A stretch of DNA of 64,000 nucleotides from Saprospiraceae bacterium (GTDB lineage Bacteria; Bacteroidota; Bacteroidia; Chitinophagales; Saprospiraceae): positions 1-64,000 of the forward strand of contig JADJNW010000018.1 of assembly GCA_016714085.1 (NCBI GenBank), in the 5' to 3' direction. Below, piece by piece: positions 60,830 to 64,000 of the stretch; position 1 is the stretch's first letter, and every line of letters starts with the position of its first letter. A model generated the notes under the pieces. The model was given only the letters and a program-made list of their open reading frames with translations, searched no databases and was not told the DNA's origin. Both the position numbers and the translations under genes were made by a program.

Positions 60830-62075
60830 ATGATACCAATCATGTCCTGGAGAAATATCTGGCGGAATCGCACCCGCAGCTTAGTCGTCATCGCGGCAAT
60901 AGCGCTGGGTATCTGGGCTGCCATGTTTATGAGTGGCTTCGCAACAGGTATGGTGAAAGGTTATTTGAATGATAATATTGCCAATGTTGTATCACATCTG
61001 CAAATTCATGATCCCAATTATAGCAAAGAGAAGGATGTAAAAATGATGATTTCAGATGCCGCGACTACTGCTAATAATATTGCAAAATATCCTAATGTAA
61101 AATCGATAAGCGTTCGCACGCTTGTAAATGGAATGATCGCTTCGAGCAAAGAAGCACGCGGCATTCAGGTGAAAGGTATTGATCCTGAAGAAGAATCAAG
61201 GGTTAGCACAATTGCCGAGAAAATTATTGAAGGTGAATATTTAAGCACGGACAAACGAAATCCGATTCTTATTAGTGATGAATTGGCAGAAAGATTAGAT
61301 GTAAAATTGCGCTCAAAAGTTGTATTAACTTTTCAAGATTTGAATGGCGAAATTGTAGCTGCCGCTTTTCGTGTGACAGGGATTTTTTGATACAGGGAAT
61401 GATCCATTTGATGAAATGAATATATTTGCATTAAGAGAAGATTTAAATCGCTTATTATCAGGTACTTCGGGAGAAAATGATACCATTTCTGCTCCATCGG
61501 TTGCGCATGAAATTGCTATTATATTACATGATGTAAAATTGGTAGATACGACCAGGCATTCTTTACAAGTGTCTTTTCCGGATGTAAAAGTAGAAACCTA
61601 CCGCGAGATTTCGCCCGATTTGCAATTATACGAATCGCAGATGGAATCTGTGTCACTTATCTACCTGACAGTCATTATGTTAGCGCTTATTTTTGGCATT
61701 ATTAATACCATGCTAATGGCAGTGCTGGAACGCATTCGGGAACTGGGTATGCTCATGGCAATTGGTATGAATAAAATTCGTGTTTTTTTAATGATAATGC
61801 TGGAAACGATTATGATTGGCGTAGTGGCCGCACCGTTTGGGCTTTTGCTCGGTACAGGCACGATCGCTTATCTTGGAAAATATGGTATCAATTTATCGGC
61901 TTATTCCGACACATTACAAATGTATGGAATGTCGAATATTATTTACTTTGCGGTAAATCCTGATATATACTGGCAAGTACCTCTGTCAGTTGCGTTTACT
62001 GCCGTATTAGCATCTTTATATCCGGCCTGGAAGGCCATTCGATTAAAACCAGTAGAAGCAATCAGGAAAATTTGA
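60830..62075 (+). pseudogene. Second FtsX/MacB-type ABC permease, frame broken by 1 bp
   Basis: The first frame (60830-61390) has the same N-terminal layout (MSWRNIWRNRTRSLVVI, one helix, start of periplasmic domain) and stops after VTGIF. The second frame (61384-62075) continues DTGNDPFDEMNIFALREDL and the periplasmic and three C-terminal helices, with AVLERIRELGMLMAIGMNK as the ATPase-coupling sequence. One T too many in the run at 61383-61388 breaks it; without it the protein has about 415 residues. Partner of the permease at 59480. Confidence 0.85.
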
Positions 62076-62120
62076 TTGGAGTAATGGATTTTTGGAGTGT
62101 TGACACTCCATTATGCCAAA
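62076..62120. repeat. Word-repeat hairpin (TGGAGTGT / ACACTCCA)
   Basis: TTGGAGTAATGGATTTTTGG words, then perfect arms TGGAGTGT (62093-62100) and ACACTCCA (62103-62110) with a two-base gap. Between the second permease and the ATPase genes. Confidence 0.55.
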
Positions 62121-62131
62121 ATAAAATTAAT

Positions 62132-62842
62132 ATGAAAGTTATTATCACTAAAGGTGTCACTAAAATTTATGATCCTGACCGAATCCCCGTGGAAGCCTTA
62201 CGTGGCGTGGATTTGGAGATCGAAGAAGGCGAGTTTACTGCGATTGTGGGGCCCTCCGGCTCTGGCAAGTCCACGTTGCTCAATATTATTGGCGGTTTGG
62301 ATCGCCCGACGGAAGGCTACGTTGAAGTTGGCGGGCATAAAATTTTGGAACTATCAGATAATCAATTGATTGACTTCCGAAAGGCGCATATTGGCTTTGT
62401 TTTTCAAGCGTATAATTTAATTCCGGTTTTGACGGCGCGGGAGAATGTTGAATTTGTAATGTTATTGCAAAATCGCTCCAAAACGGAACGAGATGCACGA
62501 ACTTTGGAATTATTACACGCGGTGGGTTTGGATGATAAAATCAATAAACGACCGAATGAACTCTCCGGCGGACAGCAGCAGCGCGTAGCAGTAGCAAGGG
62601 CTTTGGCGCCAAAACCGGATTTTATTCTGGCAGACGAACCGACGGCGAATCTGGATTCAAAATCTACCGAAAATCTGCTCGACCTGATGGCAAAACTAAA
62701 TAAAGAAGAAGGTATCACATTCATTTTTTCTACGCACGACCAGCGAGTGATTGATAGAGCGAGAAGAGTTATTACATTGGTGGATGGCAAAGTTGCAACG
62801 GACGTGATAAAAGATTCAATGGCTTCAAAGATAGAACACTGA
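62132..62842 (+). CDS. ABC transporter ATP-binding protein (LolD/MacB type)
   Basis: The protein has 236 residues from the ATG at 62132 (MKVIITKGVTKIY); the frame upstream is repeat sequence. Walker A GPSGSGKST (residues about 42-50), Q-loop VFQAYNLIP, signature LSGGQQQRVAVARALA, Walker B FILADEPTANLD and H-loop STHDQRV are all present. The LDxKxxxxLLDLMxxLN spacing and the VFQAYNLIPVLTARENVE sequence place it in the LolD/MacB/FtsE group that pairs with FtsX-type permeases. It powers the two permeases upstream. Confidence 0.94.
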   Translation: MKVIITKGVTKIYDPDRIPVEALRGVDLEIEEGEFTAIVGPSGSGKSTLLNIIGGLDRPTEGYVEVGGHKILELSDNQLIDFRKAHIGFVFQAYNLIPVLTARENVEFVMLLQNRSKTERDARTLELLHAVGLDDKINKRPNELSGGQQQRVAVARALAPKPDFILADEPTANLDSKSTENLLDLMAKLNKEEGITFIFSTHDQRVIDRARRVITLVDGKVATDVIKDSMASKIEH

Positions 62843-62908
62843 TTTTGTAAGATTATGATGAGTTTTGGGATTCATATCATAATTAGTGTGTTGTTTTATT
62901 CCTTGATT

Positions 62909-64000
62909 ATGAAACGATTACTTTCGATTATTATATGCTTTTACATCGGTTTTAATATTCAAGCGCAAGATATAATTCCTGAGCCGGATACCATTTTTAC
63001 ATCATCAACATCAGATTTATTTACGAACGATTCGTCTGGCAAATTACAAGTAAGCGGGTATTTAAAAAATTTACAAACGCTATTATTTTTTAATGGATCA
63101 TATCCTGATTTGCAACAATTTAAGCTTATTGATACTTTTTTACAAGATAACCTGATTCACAATCGTTTAAATTTTGAATATAATATTACAAATAATTTGA
63201 ATCTTCGGGCGGATGTGCGCTCGCGCATTTTTTTTGGTGATTTGGTAAAAGCAAATCCAGATTATGCCAGGCAAATTGATAATGCGAATAATGATTATTT
63301 TGATCTTTCTTTAGTTTTACTAAATAAAAATTCCTTTGTTATTCACTCTATGCTGGATCGTTTATATTTGGAATATTTAGATTCAAAATGGGAGATAAGA
63401 ATTGGGCGGCAGCGCATTAATTGGGGGATCAATACCGTTTGGAATCCGAATGATATTTTTAACGCCTTTTCATTTACCGATTTTGATTATGAAGAGCGCC
63501 CGGGCAGCGACGCCATTCGCGTGAAGCGTTATTTGGGTTTTGCTTCGAGCATAGAAATTGCAGTAAAAGCCTTTGATACCTGGGACGAAGCCACAGCAGC
63601 TATGATGTGGAAATTTAATGCAAAAGGCTATGATTTTCAATACTTGCAGGCATTGCGCAAAATGATTGGGTAATCGGCGGCGGTTGGGCTGGAAACTTGA
63701 AAGATGCTGGATTTAAAGGTGAAGCGACATACTTTGTTCCGATTGATGAAGGCAATAGCAGTTTTGCGGCGACTTTTGCTTTGGATTATGTTTTTTCAAA
63801 TTCACTTTACGGAAATTTAGGATATTTATATAATTCTAATGGTACGACGAAAGGCGATGTAACGGGATTATTTAATTTTCAGCTCTCCGCTAAAAATTTA
63901 TACCCTTTCCGACACGCTATCTTTACACAAATTTCCTATCCTTTTACACCTTTATTAAATGGTGGGGCAGCAATTATTTACAGTCCTGTAAAATCTCATG
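62909..64000 (+). pseudogene. Outer-membrane beta-barrel protein, frame broken by 1 bp, cut by window edge
   Basis: The protein starts at the ATG at 62909 (MKRLLSIIICFYIGFNIQAQ), a signal peptide, and continues with alternating beta strands with Asn-rich turns: YLKNLQTLLFF, NRLNFEYNI, RADVRSRIFFGDL, LYLEYLDSKWEIRIGRQRINWGI and so on. The IRIGRQRINWG motif and NPxDxF are typical of porin-like or DUF1302-type barrels. The first frame stops at 63673; the next continues AGIAQNDWVIGGGWAGNL to the window end. A single G lost near 63646 (TTGGCAGG read as TTGCAGG) breaks it. As the last visible gene of the operon it could be the outer-membrane exit or receptor for the exported lipid or lipoprotein. 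Confidence 0.78.

Noticed and set aside
1890..63650. Programmed ribosomal frameshifting as explanation of the broken genes
   Set aside because: The sites share no slippery sequence or downstream structure and affect unrelated housekeeping genes; sequence error explains them more simply.

Overview
The window is a chromosomal segment from a Bacteroidota bacterium, most likely of the Saprospiria (Saprospiraceae / Lewinella / Haliscomenobacter relatives). The evidence is a large secreted protein with a C-terminal type IX secretion (Por) sorting domain, a fused CcoN-CcoO cbb3 oxidase subunit, LytTR/LytS-type two-component genes, many secreted proteins with short lipoprotein or Sec signals, AT-rich DNA with weak Shine-Dalgarno sites, and promoters of the Bacteroidota type (TTG/TTTG, about 19-20 bp, TAnnTTTG). 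No tRNA, rRNA, insertion sequence, prophage or CRISPR array was seen.

Layout. 1-5240: the end of a membrane-bound heme-c dehydrogenase-like protein, a DUF433/DUF5615 toxin-antitoxin-like pair, a small membrane protein, a D-threonine aldolase-like PLP enzyme and a YbiT-type ABC-F ATPase. 5.4-9.8 kb: secreted M28 peptidase, DUF547 protein and subtilisin-like protease. 9.8-20.9 kb (minus strand): DUF721 and recF, lipoproteins, phosphotriesterase-like protein, a LytS/LytTR pair, a TM2/SHOCT protein, a dynamin-like GTPase, WbqC-like and DUF502 proteins. 21-26.3 kb: a GerW/YtfJ pair, an MscS channel, small proteins, and groEL without groES. 26.3-28.7 kb: a T9SS cargo protein. 29-39 kb: assimilatory sulfate reduction (cysH, cysD, cysN, cobA, cysJ, cysI, and a siroheme-synthase/TSUP-transporter fusion). 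39.8-42 kb: a two-gene GMC-type sugar dehydrogenase. 42.6-50 kb (minus strand): cbb3 oxidase operon ccoS-ccoNO-ccoQ-ccoP-ccoG-ccoH-safE, followed by a ferredoxin-NADP reductase. 50.3-57.8 kb: RidA, a TolB-propeller/amidohydrolase, a secreted protein and glycogen phosphorylase. 58-64 kb: a TetR-controlled operon of an outer-membrane lipoprotein-sorting-like protein, two FtsX/MacB permeases, their ATPase and a beta-barrel.

Three patterns cut across the genes. (1) About 18 non-coding junctions carry tracts built from quasi-repeated 7-8 bp words (for example CCAATATC/ATAATATC, GTCTAAA, GGAATNNT, AGTACGA), a different word at almost every locus and often arranged as hairpins; they lie inside operons as well as at their ends and sometimes run into coding sequence. 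This is the most unusual feature of the window. (2) Nine genes are broken by eleven single-base indels, mostly one G or C lost from a short run, and two genes appear to lack an internal block; the downstream frames remain intact, which points to consensus sequence error rather than gene decay. (3) The 930 bp between cysJ and cysI is G-rich, contains long poly-G runs and no intact gene, and looks like a damaged or mis-assembled stretch.

All functional calls come from reading motifs and family resemblance by eye; no database search was run.
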